NCBI GenBank assembly: GCA_027596075.1
Contig: JADGJC010000319.1
Location: 7,997 to 44,541 of the forward strand
Source: Rhizophlyctis rosea
Lineage: Eukaryota; Chytridiomycota; Chytridiomycetes; Rhizophlyctidales; Rhizophlyctidaceae
DNA: 36,545 nucleotides
Direction: 5' to 3'
Under the pieces are notes generated by a model. It saw only the letters and a list, made by a program, of their open reading frames with translations, had not been told where the DNA came from and did not search any database. This document shows, one piece after another, positions 10,403 through 21,312 of this stretch. Position 1 is the first letter of the stretch, and each line of letters opens with the position of its first letter. Made by a program: the position numbers and the translations under genes.

Positions 10403-10428
10403 TGAGTCACTTGACTCTGAATGAGTCA
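10403..10428. promoter_or_regulatory. Paired TGAGTCA (Gcn4/AP-1-type) sites
   Basis: The 11-mer GAATGAGTCAC occurs twice, starting at about 10400 and 10419, and the stretch between the two copies carries a near-match, TGACTCT. TGA(C/G)TCA is the known binding site of Gcn4/AP-1-type bZIP factors. The pair lies ~200 bases upstream of the uncertain frame at 10629. Function is inferred from the motif alone. Confidence 0.35.
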
Positions 10429-11206
10429 CCGAAATTGATCCTCAGGGGTGAACACTGAATAACCTCGATCCAATTCTCGCTCTCTCCCACTTTTCTCCTT
10501 TGTCGCTCTAACTTTTTCCCAGATCACCATTCGCCAATTCTCGCCCTCGACCCACCACACACATACCCCACACCACACCACTGACCAAACACCGCTCAAG
10601 ATCAAGACCACGGCAACCCCGGGGCATCATGCTGATACGTGACCCGAAGCCGCTGAAGGCAGGCACGAATCACGCTGACGCCAGCCCGGGTCAAAGACTC
10701 GCAGGGAAAACGCAAGCATCGTGGAAAGCTTCAATCCCGCGAGTCTCAACTGGTAAGTCGGTGGTATCCGATAGTGGCCATGGAGCAATGGGGAGGACAA
10801 TGAGTGCAGGCTGAATCATTCGAGGTGCCCTTTTTGGGTAAAAAAATATTTATTTTTCAACACCATACCCGCCTCGGGTAACGCCGGGAACTTCATGACG
10901 TGGTTGGTTTCGATCCCCTGCGCAGGTGGCAATTACCGCAATGTTTCGTTGCGGCAATGTCGTTTTGGTTAGTCGTGGAGGACGTGCCGTCATTTGGGAT
11001 TGTCACTCGTCCACCCCGTGCTCCTCACTATTGGGTTTTCCATCTCGTTTGAATGGCGTCGGCTCTTGTGTGCGTTGATCCTCTCTCTTCCTTCTTCTCT
11101 CTTTCCCATCACAATCCATCCAGTCATCATCCCATCCGAGAACATAGACTATTCGGATACCCCCCACCTCGCATCCCCTGCGTACTATCCCAAACCTCAG
11201 TGACGT

Positions 11207-11512
11207 GTTGACATTGTATTCATTGCCGGGTCGACATTGTATTTTTGTGTTCCCCCCTGCCCCCCTTCTCTTCATCACATGAATACCCTCCCGCTTGAAG
11301 CTTCTGCAATCCCTTTTGTACTACCCTCTACCTTCGTATAGTTAGTGACATTGTTAACACTGTTTTCACTGACGACCGGACATTGTATTTTTGTTTGTAT
11401 ACCCCCCCCTTGCTTCATTGTATAGATAGCATTCGTTTGTTGACGGCTTGACCCCCCCCCCCCCCCCCTCCTGCATAGATAGCATATACCATCGACAACA
11501 TGACATTGAATT
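11207..11512 (+). repeat. Degenerate GACATTGTA direct repeats with C tracts
   Basis: GACATTGT(A/T) or a close variant starts at 11210, 11233, 11347 and 11379, with GACATTGAA at 11502. Two copies (11233 and 11379) extend to GACATTGTATTTTTGT and are followed within about 10 bases by C runs. A second unit, (T)ATAGATAGCAT, appears near 11421 and 11475. The C run at 11452-11468 is 17 bases long. The arrangement suggests a decayed minisatellite with a C-rich unit of 100-150 bases. Confidence 0.5.
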
Positions 11513-12075
11513 CTCTTTCGTATCCGTCTTCGTTCGCATTAACCCACCCCATTTGTATCAATATATCTTTTCCGTGCCATCACAATCATCCTCTCATCGC
11601 ATTTTCATATCATGTCGATAATGTAAAGACTTTGTGTTTACCCCACTGGCAATCCAACCCCATCAAGCGCCGGTTGCCAAAACACACATGCAGTTATCTG
11701 TGAAGTTCCAGCTTATGATACCAATCCACACAAGTCCATACGACTCGCCAAAAGCGCTCTAAGCCCCAATCATACACACACACCCAACATTACAATGACC
11801 GACGCATGTATGGTACGATTATTCACAATGTGATAAAAAACACAAATCACTAGACAAAACCCTATATACCCGCCCTCCCCCAATCCAGCCGCCCACTAAA
11901 TATGCTACTTAACTTACGCCGCAACCACCAATACACTCCCTACATCTACCACAACACCACCACCCCCGCCCCCACGACAAAACCCAGGAACGGCCGCCCC
12001 GAAAAAACCTTCGCCATCGATTCAGGCAACAAAATACGGTGGTACGCTCGTATCGGTAATATCGGCGCTTCTCTC

Positions 12076-12085
12076 NNNNNNNNNN
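12076..12085. other. Assembly gap (run of ten N)
   Basis: Ten N bases lie in a C/A-rich tract, 20 bases beyond the HAS1 stop codon. The count is probably a placeholder. Sequence at this join is uncertain, but the HAS1 stop is on the gene side of it. Confidence 0.95.
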
Positions 12086-12104
12086 CACCACACCCGCCCA
12101 CACC

Positions 12105-14323
12105 CTACCGATTCCACTGCCTCCCATCCCCCCCACCCCCACCACCCCGTCCCTCCTCCCTCCCCTTCCCATAAATCATCTTCTTCTCCACCTTCCCCTT
12201 ATTCTGATACCCGCCACCCCCCATCTTCCGATCCTTCCGATCCGTCTTCCCACTAGCCCCAATCAAAAGATTCACACTCGGTGGAACCGTAAACCCATAC
12301 GCCCTCGCAACTTTCTGCAAATCCAGACTGTTAACATCGAAGATTTTCTTTAGGGAGTGGGAAGCGTATGCTTGCAAGTACGACCTATACCCGTCCTTTG
12401 CGGACCGGTTAAGGTAGTAGTTCTTCTCAACAAGACGTTCGAGTTGTGATTGGACGTTGGCGATTTTGGTTAGAGGGAATTGGTATTCGTTTAGTGGTAC
12501 TTTGGCGTGTTTGAGGAATCGGAGGAATCCTAGTTCAGAGGGTAGGAGGAATAGAAGTGCTCGTCCCCTCCCACCAGCACGCGCCGTCCGTCCAACCCGA
12601 TGAATATACTCCCTCGGATCATCCGGCGGATCAAACTGGATGATCCAATCCACTGCCGGAATATCCAGTCCCCGCGCCGCTACATCCGTACACAGCAATA
12701 TCCCACTCTCCGCATTATGGAACTCGAAGAACGTGTTTGTCCGTTTTTGTTGTTTCTGCCGTCCGTGGAGGTCGAGAACAGGGATGTCGATGTAGTTGAG
12801 GAGTTCCGCGTGGTATTTGACGGAATTGCAGGAGGAGAAGAAGACGATTACTTTTTTTTTGAGGTTTTTTTTGAGGAAGGTGAAGAGGAGGAGGAAGCGG
12901 GTTTCGGAGGGGCAGACTACGTAGCCCTGTGGGTGATTTATGGAGGAGGTTGTTGGTAAGATTTTCTGAAATGGATGATATGGGCAGAAAGTTCAACGAC
13001 ATGCTGTACCTGTTCCAACCCTTCTGCGGTGGCAGTCTCCTTCTGTTCGTCGACGTTGATGTATAATGGTGCCTTCTTCAGGGAGACGCGGGCAAGATCT
13101 TCGACTTTGGTGGTCTGTGTTGCGGAGAACAACATGGTTTGACGTTCTGAAAGCACGCAGAACAGCAGTATAAGTACGCGGAAGTCGTTGGATTTCCACA
13201 GACCACCGTCGCAGCCTCACCTTTAGGTAGCAACTTGATGATCTGATGCATCTCCTCCTCGAATCCAACCTCCAAAATCCGATCCGCCTCATCAATGATG
13301 AGCATCTTCAAATTCTTGAAAATAAACCCCTTCGTATTCTGCAAATGATCCAACAACCTCCCCGGGGTAGCAACAATCAAGTTAACACCCTTCCCCAACT
13401 TCTCCGCCTCAGCCTTCCGGTTCGCACCCCCCATTAAAATCCCAAAAGTCTGATGATGGAACTTAAACAGCTCCTTCGCGACGCCGAAAATCTGTAGCGC
13501 CAGTTCGCGGGTTGGGGAAATGATGAGGACGCCGGTGCCGTTGCGGGGCTTGAACTTCATTTTGTAGAGGAATTCGACGGCGGGGATGAGGAATGCTAGG
13601 GTTTTGCCGGAACCGGTTTTGGCGGCGCCTAGGATGTCGCGGCCGGTCATGGCGGCGGGGATGGAGCGGGCTTGGACTTCTGTCATGGTTTTGAAGCCCA
13701 TTTCGGCGATGGCTTTTGATGTGGGTTCGGAGACGGAAAGGGTGGCGAAGTCTTTGTTTACGGTGTCGGTTGTGGATGATGCTGGAGGGAAGAAGATGTG
13801 AGGCCAAAAGGCCCATGGACAGGAGTTCATCATCAAAACGTTCTTACCTTCAAGTTGAATTGATTCCGGCTTGGCTGCCTCATCATCTCTTCGTCGCTTG
13901 ACGCCGGCCTTGACAGGCTCATCCACCTCCTTGTCTTTATCATCCTCTCCTTCATCATCATCATCATCATCACCCCCCTCTTCATCCTCCTCCGCCTCCT
14001 CGTCCCCATCCTCTTCCATCCCACCAACCTCCTCCTCGTCAGACCCTTCCTCATCCTCGTCTCCCTCCTCGAACTCTACTTCTTCATCGTCCTCTACAAC
14101 ATCCTCGTCCGATTCTTCCTCTTCCTCGGGTGGTGGAACAGGTTTGGTAGGTTGTTGCTTCTTTGGTGTAGCTTTTGGCGCGGCTGCTACGGCTGCGACT
14201 GCACGCGAAGAGTGTCAGAGTGTGTTAGGAAGAATTGCTGAAAGCCTCTGGCACAAAGCACCCACCTTTTGCCTTCTTGGCAGGCGGCTCTGACGACTTT
14301 ACGAGTCCTTTGTTCTTGGCCAT
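12105..14323 (-). CDS. HAS1: DEAD-box RNA helicase HAS1 (DDX18 family)
   Basis: Five exons on the minus strand, 14323-14266, 14198-13848, 13781-13221, 13146-13010 and 12926-12105, give 642 residues (yeast Has1 about 505, human DDX18 670). The family is a nucleolar ATP-dependent RNA helicase of early 60S and 40S biogenesis. The N-terminus is Lys-rich and then strongly acidic (about residues 45-110). The helicase core has AAKTGSGKT (189-197), PTRELA, the DEAD box at 300-303 ([10 protein letters not shown]), SAT at 331-333, TDVAARGLD (~448-456) and [10 protein letters not shown] (~475-484). The Has1 C-terminal block around YLQAY and VARAYGF follows, then a Gly/Arg-rich end. Intron 2 (13847-13782, 66 nt) is a multiple of three with no stop in frame, so retention would add 22 residues ahead of the core. 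A divergent pair with SAR1 shares a 497-base promoter region. Confidence 0.95.
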
Positions 14324-14820
14324 TTTCCTGTTCAGCGAGAGGACAAAAAAACGGACTGTCAACCAAAGTGGGAAAGCCGATAGTGATGGAAATTCTGTGG
14401 CCAAAAATAAATACAGACCAGGGGCTTGTGGCGAATGACCAGCCACACGAGTGGTCACCAAAGAGAGAAATTTTCGGAAGGGAACGCCACATTATGGGCT
14501 TGAAACATGAGCCAAGTCAGCCTACTGTCCGCTCGGCCTGAGGCGTCACAGTGGACATGGGGCTTGCGCCTGAGGCTTGTTGATGAGACGATCTGGTGCA
14601 CTCGGTCCTTGACACGCAAACCCTCCGTGAACAGGCTGGCTGTTGAATCTTACTGTTCACAAGGTGATGACATGACCCCTCTCGATCCACACACAACACT
14701 CTCACTCAACAACCTTCAACTTCGCGCCACCCCATTCGCTTGCGAGTTGCATCGGCACAAAACTCGACGACCTACCCCCCAATCTGATACCCCTATATCG
14801 CACACGAAAATACCGACACC
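14324..14820. promoter_or_regulatory. Bidirectional promoter region between HAS1 and SAR1
   Basis: This 497-base spacer separates two start codons that point away from each other, so it must hold both promoters and leaders. I see no clear TATA box. GCCTGAGGC occurs at about 14539 and CGCCTGAGGC at about 14568. The last 100 bases before SAR1 are C/A-rich and poor in G, as is usual for fungal 5' leaders. Nothing here looks coding. Confidence 0.5.
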
Positions 14821-15910
14821 ATGTTCTTGGTCAACTGGTTCTGGGACGTGTTGAGCAGCTTTGGTAAGTAATGTACTTAAACGCCACGTCAAAACGCTGA
14901 TCCGAGATGGTCTCCGATGGAGCGTGGGAAAGTGCTATTTTCGCGTAGGACATGCGTGAAGCTTGCCTCACATTGTCTAGAAAAAGCGCTTGAGGTGCAA
15001 TTCGGTCGCTCCGTTACGTTCCCCCAACCCACGGACGGCTATGTCCATCAGACAATATTTAACTGAACTTTGACTAATCACGATCGTCGCACAACGTAGG
15101 TCTGGTCAACAAAAACGCAAAAATTCTCTTCCTGGGATTGGACAATGCCGGAAAGACTACCCTCCTCCACATGTTGAAGAACGACCGTCTCGCTACTCTC
15201 CAACCTACCCTGCACCCCAGTATGTTTCACGTTATTCCATTTGGCGGCGGATAAATGGATTTTCAACTGGAAACTGATCGGTATCTCTGCGTTGAATAGC
15301 ATCCGAGGAACTCGCCATCGGAAATATCAAGTTCACCACATATGATTTGGGAGGTCACCAACAAGGTACTACCAACAAAACCTCTCTACAACACCATCCC
15401 CCCACTAAACTCCAAAAACCCCCCACAGCACGCCGCCTCTGGAAAGACTACTTCCCCGAAGTCCACGGAATCGTCTACATGGTCGACTGCGCCGACCGCG
15501 AACGTTTCCCTGAATCCAAAGCCGAACTCGACGCCCTTCTCTCCATCGAGGAACTTTCCCGCGTTCCTTTCCTCGTTCTCGGCAACAAGATTGACGCCAA
15601 CGGCGCTGTCAGTGAAGACGAGCTCCGCCATGCGCTTGGCTTGTTCCAGACGACGGGGAAGGGGAAGATCCCGCTCAAGGATATCAGGCCGATCGAGGTG
15701 TTTATGTGCTCGGTGGTGATGAGGCAGGGGTATGGTGATGGTGAGTTGGGGGTGGAGGGGATGGCGGTTTTCGATTGGGTGTTGGGATCATTTTAGCGGA
15801 ATTTGGAGCATCGCTTTGCAGGCATGATCTGATGAGGAATATTTCTGACTGGATTGATCTTTCCCTCCAATTATCCAGGCTTCCGCTGGCTATCTTTCTA
15901 CATCAACTGA
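14821..15910 (+). CDS. SAR1: Small COPII coat GTPase Sar1
   Basis: Exons 14821-14863, 15100-15219, 15300-15365, 15429-15740 and 15879-15910 give 190 residues, the same length as yeast Sar1. Sar1-GTP inserts its N-terminal helix into the ER membrane and recruits Sec23/24 to start COPII vesicle budding. The N-terminus [15 protein letters not shown] is the amphipathic helix typical of the family, with no myristoylation glycine. G motifs are all present: GLDNAGKTT (P-loop), the effector-loop PTLHPTSEEL, DLGGH (switch 2), NKID (G4) and the CSVVMRQGY region (G5). The C-terminus ends FRWLSFYIN. All five exons are needed for these motifs, which supports the splice sites. The gene converges on SLD5, with 508 bases between the stops. 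Confidence 0.97.
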
Positions 15911-16418
15911 AAGGTCGGAAGAGATGGATGTTCGGGTGGGGGGAAGGTGTAGAGTTTGCAGAGTGTGTGTTTGGCGAGAGGAGAAAAACCGAACGAACGG
16001 AAATACCAAAACCGATGAAGTGTTCCGCTTACCCCCTGCATCCCTCTTATGTTGAAGCATGTCGTATATATTGTCCAAATTCTTTGTTTTTCCTGTTTAT
16101 TCATTTTTGCTTGCTTTCAGTTGATGATTGGTCGGAAGGGATTGGAGTAGTTGATGTGTGGGCTCTCGGTTTGGGAAAGGAAAGGTTTCAAACGGGTGGG
16201 AATTGATCGGCAACGCAACAGCAGCATTTGGTGGGGAAATGGACAGCTCCAAGGCGGTTCTATCCTACTGCACAATTGCGATCCCTTCCCACTCGTTCAC
16301 TTCGCAATAATCAGCTCAGAAGACTAAACTCCAGATGATTCGCATCAACCCAGCGGGGTCTTCCATGCACCCAACAAATCCCACAGAAAATCAAGAACGA
16401 AATCAACTAGCAAAAGTC
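15911..16418. other. Convergent 3' spacer between SAR1 and SLD5
   Basis: These 508 bases lie between the stop codons of two convergent genes and should contain both 3' UTRs. TTGTTTTTCCTG near 16085 and T-rich stretches up to 16120 could serve SAR1 3' end formation. I see no gene, repeat or structured RNA. Confidence 0.5.
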
Positions 16419-17521
16419 TCATATTAGCTCCACCTTATCCTCCTCCAACAACGCTCTAATAGTCTTATACCGCAACAAGTAAATATTGCCCCGTCGCATC
16501 ACGATGGTGTCGCCCCTGAATATGGAAAAAAGAATGGACAAACAAAACAAATGCGATAAAATGAACGATGAGAAATCACACATCCATCGCATGTCCGGAA
16601 CTCTTCTCCGGAAATGTCATAACGCCCCAGCAACGACTTACCCATCATCTAATTGGAACTCCCCAATATCCTCTTTGACTCGACATATTACTGCGTCTTC
16701 TAGGTCGGGTTTACTGACTGGCGGTAGGGCGGTAAAGATTTTGTTATCTTTTACAGACATAGGTTTGACATGTACGATTGCGATCGCGTACCCATATCTA
16801 CGCCGTTGATGTTCTCGTCTAGGCGGTGAAGCCATGTTGGGAGGGTTTCTAGGCAGGATTTGTAGTAGTGGCGGTCCATTAGGTCGTTGAATCTGTGTGT
16901 GGTGATGACTTTATGTTAGTTTTGGTGGGGTGAGTACGAAGGGCGGGCCGGCAAATTCTTACCGCTCAGCAAAATCCAATTCTTCCGGTGACATGCGAGA
17001 TCGGTACTCTTCGTCTCTTAGGAGGTGGAGGGTGTGTTTTTGTATCTGCATGATTTATTGATGGTGTCCTGGTCAGAATCCAAGCTTTTGCATCATTCGT
17101 GCAATCTCGTGGGAAAAATTCTCACTTTCACCAAAAACCCACTTTCACCAACCGTGTCCTGAGATAACTCCGTATAACGTATTTTATGCGTTCCATTTCT
17201 TGTTGGTATAACACGACCATGAAGGCACTCTCGGGTGTATCGGGTCGTGACGTTTCGATATTTCCTGTCTGTCAAACATCCCTGTCAACACATATCCACC
17301 CCACTAAATCGACAACCACAAACCTGCGCCTCAACCATCTCCAGCAGATTCGCGACCAGCACGCCTTGGTAGGGAAGCAGTTCGGGCGCGAACCGCTCGT
17401 TTATCCAGTGTTTTGTTAGGGATTGGACGTCGTCGTTTGTGTAGGTTTCTTGGGTTGTGTCTGAGGAGAGGAAGTCGGTTCCTTCGTCTATTAGCATTGC
17501 GTCCGAGTCGGATGTAAGCAT
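16419..17521 (-). CDS. SLD5: GINS complex subunit Sld5
   Basis: Six exons on the minus strand, 17521-17324, 17268-17149, 17045-16963, 16892-16792, 16717-16642 and 16515-16419, give 224 residues, close to human SLD5 (223). GINS (Sld5-Psf1-Psf2-Psf3) binds MCM2-7 and Cdc45 to form the CMG replicative helicase. The N-terminal A domain shows WINERFAPELLPYQ, then MERIKYVIRSYLRTRL, the most conserved Sld5 helix. Exon 3 gives EEYRSRMSPEELDFAER. The C-terminal B domain shows MVSKPDLEDAVICRV, then LLRYKTIRALLEEDKVELI at the very end, as in other Sld5 proteins. The intron between exons 4 and 5 (16791-16718, GTACGC...CCAG) is needed to restore the frame. The start is the first ATG and gives an acidic N-terminus (SDSDAMLIDEG). 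Confidence 0.93.
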
Positions 17522-18662
<1,141 letters not shown>

Positions 18663-20103
18663 GGTCGGTTGATTAGTTGGCGGATGTGACGCAAATACTT
18701 TCTTTGCTGTTTTTGGGTTTTGGTTTTGGGCGTTAACTGATTGTCATCCATTTGTTGTTTACAGCGCTATAGATCTTTGATATTCTTACATTCCTTCATT
18801 TTTGTATGTTAGTTAATATTGATCTTTGCGGTCGGCTGTAAATTGAGTTTCTTGGTTCCGGAATTGTTTGGTTGGGACTCGGGAGTCGTCAAGGGCGGGA
18901 CGCTGTGGCAATTGCATTGGGGAGGGGAACCGCAGGTTGCTTTATATTTATGGAATGAGACGAAACGCCGCCAACGCAATCTATCAAGTCAAAACTGCAT
19001 ATCATTAAGCGTCGCTCACATCTACATGGGGGTTACATGACCGTGTCCGCAAGCAACTTGGGGACTGATTATGTTCACGACAAACAGCGCGGGTGTTGGA
19101 GGCAGGAGTGTGCTCTGCTGACAAGACGCAAGTGGGTGTGTAAGACAGTTTACACAGCGTTGGAGTTATCAAAGCTCTAGGCTATCACTAAATTGTGCTC
19201 GCGATACCCTAATGCATATATTCTGATAACATTGACTTACGCATAATGAGAGCATATAAGGGTGGAAAGGGGTTGGGGTGAGTTACATTGGATGCGTTCA
19301 GATACAAAACCCACGTTCAACCAGATGCAGTTAAACAAGACAATTGCTCAAAGAGTAGGGCGACAACTTTGGCGCATTGCTGCAACTTGAATTCATGTTT
19401 TCAAACTCAGGTATATACACGTTTCATATACAGAATGACTAGGCAGAGGAAACGTCGAAGTTCCGCTTTGGAATTTGAAACGTGATCTGCGCCACTAGGG
19501 TTGTCACTATAAGATGAGTCTCCACTGTCACTGTGCCATTAGCTCTGCCACTCAACCCCATCTGCTGCCACATAGCGCCACAAAAATGTTGTGACTGTGC
19601 CGCTCATGCGCCACGGTCTCAATTATCCCAGCGGGCATGAGCCCTGCCCAAGACCCAGGCTCCAGCCCATTGGGGATTCCCAGTAGGGCCGCCCAATGGA
19701 ATTGGTCTATTCCATCTTTATGCCAGGCATAAAGATCTTTATGCCAGGCCTCCTCAGCGCACACCTCATCCAGCTCAATTGGAGCCTTGGAGGAGCCACT
19801 TGGCAGACTTGCCACACCATGGGCGCAACCTCCGTGTGTGGGGGTGTCGGAGTCATCGGACCCTCGGAGGAAAACGATTGAATATTCCGCAATCTATTCC
19901 GAAGCATTCATTGACCCTCAAAACAAACCATGGAACACTTTCGAGGGAGAGGCAATGTCCACAAATAGTGTTCGTGTATCTCTGTGCTCAACACGCGTGC
20001 ATTGATGGGTGTGCGGGAGGTGATGGGATAAATAGAGGTTTGCCTTACGCTCCGTCCCGTCACCGTCCTCCCCGTTCTCCCAAATACATCTCCAAGGTTC
20101 AAA
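18663..20103. other. Intergenic interval; palindromic element and promoter of the cysteine-rich gene
   Basis: No supported gene lies in this 1.4 kb. The first 150 bases are the T-rich 3' flank of ubiquitin-eS31. From 19490 to 19660 the sequence is rich in GCCAC, giving a weakly repetitive look. CCCATTGG at about 19667 and GCCCAATGG at about 19691 are CCAAT-type motifs in opposite orientation. A palindrome with an extra direct copy lies at 19716-19749. GATAAATAGAGG at about 20027 is a plausible TATA-like element ~75 bases before the next start codon, followed by a C-rich leader. Confidence 0.45.
19716..19749. repeat. 19-bp perfect palindrome plus a direct copy of one arm
   Basis: CTTTATGCC-A-GGCATAAAG is a perfect inverted repeat with one central base (19716-19734). 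It is followed at once by AT and a second CTTTATGCCAGGC (19737-19749), so the arm is present twice directly and once inverted within 34 bases. It lies ~370 bases upstream of the secreted protein's start codon. It could be a factor-binding site or a mobile-element footprint; the sequence does not tell which. Confidence 0.6.
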
Positions 20104-21312
20104 ATGAAGGTCTTCGCCCTTGCCCTTACCGTTGTTCTCACAGCAACAGCTGTTTCTGCCGTCCCCGCTAAACAATGTGCCGTCGGCAAACGGTGCACTT
20201 CTTGTGCGTTGCCTCAGTTCATTGAGGTCTGTCCCGGTACGGACGGAGTCACCGTAAGTTTTGGCATGCAACTGCGCAACTTTGTATATGGCTAACCTTC
20301 AACTCGATATGACAGCGTGCACCTTACTGCGCCCTCGACGCATCATGCCAGTGCGCCAGCACGATTGACCCGTGCCCGAAGCCCACCACCACCACCACTA
20401 CCGCCGCTCCAACCCCAACCTGCACCGTTGGAGGCAAATGCGGTGCATGCATCCTGCCCCAGTTCATTGAGGTTTGCCCTGGAACTGGTGTTACGGTAAG
20501 TCGTCTCTGCGTGCAGAGAACTATCCCAACCCTCAAAATACTGACTCAACCGTGGTTGCGTTCTACATCAGCGCGCTCCTTACTGTGCCTGGAACTCCTC
20601 CTGCAAGTGCACCAACACTATTGACCCGTGCCCGACTGCGGCTCTGTCTACGACTGTCCCTGTTCAAACCACTTCCGCGACTAGACCACCTACCACGACC
20701 ACTACTGTCCCCGTCCAGACAACTTTTCCAACTAGGCCGCCCACCACGGCGACCACCACGACAACGCAGCCAACATGCGCGGTCGGATCTGCCTGCACGA
20801 GCTGTGCGTTGCCAGCACTTGTGCGCCTGTGCCCTGATGGCAGTACTGTGAGTGTTCGAATGTCTAATGAAGGCTGAAGCACAGTAAGCATCACTCAGGC
20901 ATTCAACTTTCTCCATTTTTCCCTACAGACCAAATACCATTGCGCAATTAACGCTTCATGCAGCTGCAGCGCCACTATGCCGCCTTGCCCATCCGTCAAT
21001 CCGACCTTCAATTCCACGCCCACTCCCACTCCCACCACAACCAAGTCGTGTTCCGCTGGTGCTCCGTGTCCCTCCACCGCTACTTGCACTTTGCCAGCGC
21101 TTGCCAAGTTGTGCCCTGACGGAAGCTATGTATGTGCCAGGCAAACCGACTGGGTCCGGAACCTGATTGACCAATCCTGCCTCACGTCTCATCCCCGTTC
21201 ATAGGTTACTTACCACTGCGTTCAAAACTCTGCTTGCAAATGTACCTCCACTATGCCACCCTGCCCCACGACCACTCTTTCGACCGCTCCTACGGCAATT
21301 CCCACCGCTTGA
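20104..21312 (+). CDS. Secreted cysteine-rich protein with four tandem 8-Cys modules
   Basis: Exons 20104-20253, 20316-20495, 20572-20847, 20929-21129 and 21205-21312 give 304 residues. Residues 1-19 (MKVFALALTVVLTATAVSA) form a clear signal peptide. Four modules follow, each with eight cysteines. The first half runs C-x4/5-G-x-x-C...C-x-LP-x(5)-CP-x-G; the second half is YC(A/V)-x-(N/D)-x-(S/A)-C-x-C-x-x-T-(I/M)-x-PCP. All four introns are phase 0 and fall at the same point, between the two halves. Thr/Pro/Ser-rich linkers, which are likely O-glycosylated, separate modules 1-2, 2-3 (the longest, with two similar VPVQTT units) and 3-4. Module 4 has an expanded spacing (APCPSTATC) that keeps the count at eight. 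There is no GPI-type hydrophobic tail, so export from the cell or wall retention is inferred. I do not recognise the family with certainty. Confidence 0.88.

Larger units (their letters stand above)
9665..12104. other. Intergenic interval without a supported gene
   Basis: No frame in this 2.4 kb gives a recognisable protein. A short frame at 10629-10814 (+) ends next to a good donor (CTG/GTAAGT at about 10750) and follows a C/A-rich leader-like tract. It could be a first exon, but I found no matching second exon. The interval holds a 9-base C run near 9966-9974, twin TGAGTCA sites at 10403-10428, a small hairpin (CCGCAA/TTGCGG) near 10938-10956, and a C-rich direct-repeat tract at 11207-11512. 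The 10-base N gap lies just beyond HAS1. Confidence 0.5.

Noticed and set aside
14545..14551. GCGTCAC motif seen upstream of HAS1/SAR1, ubiquitin-eS31 and YRA1
   Set aside because: A given 7-mer is expected about four times on both strands of a window this size, which is about what is seen.
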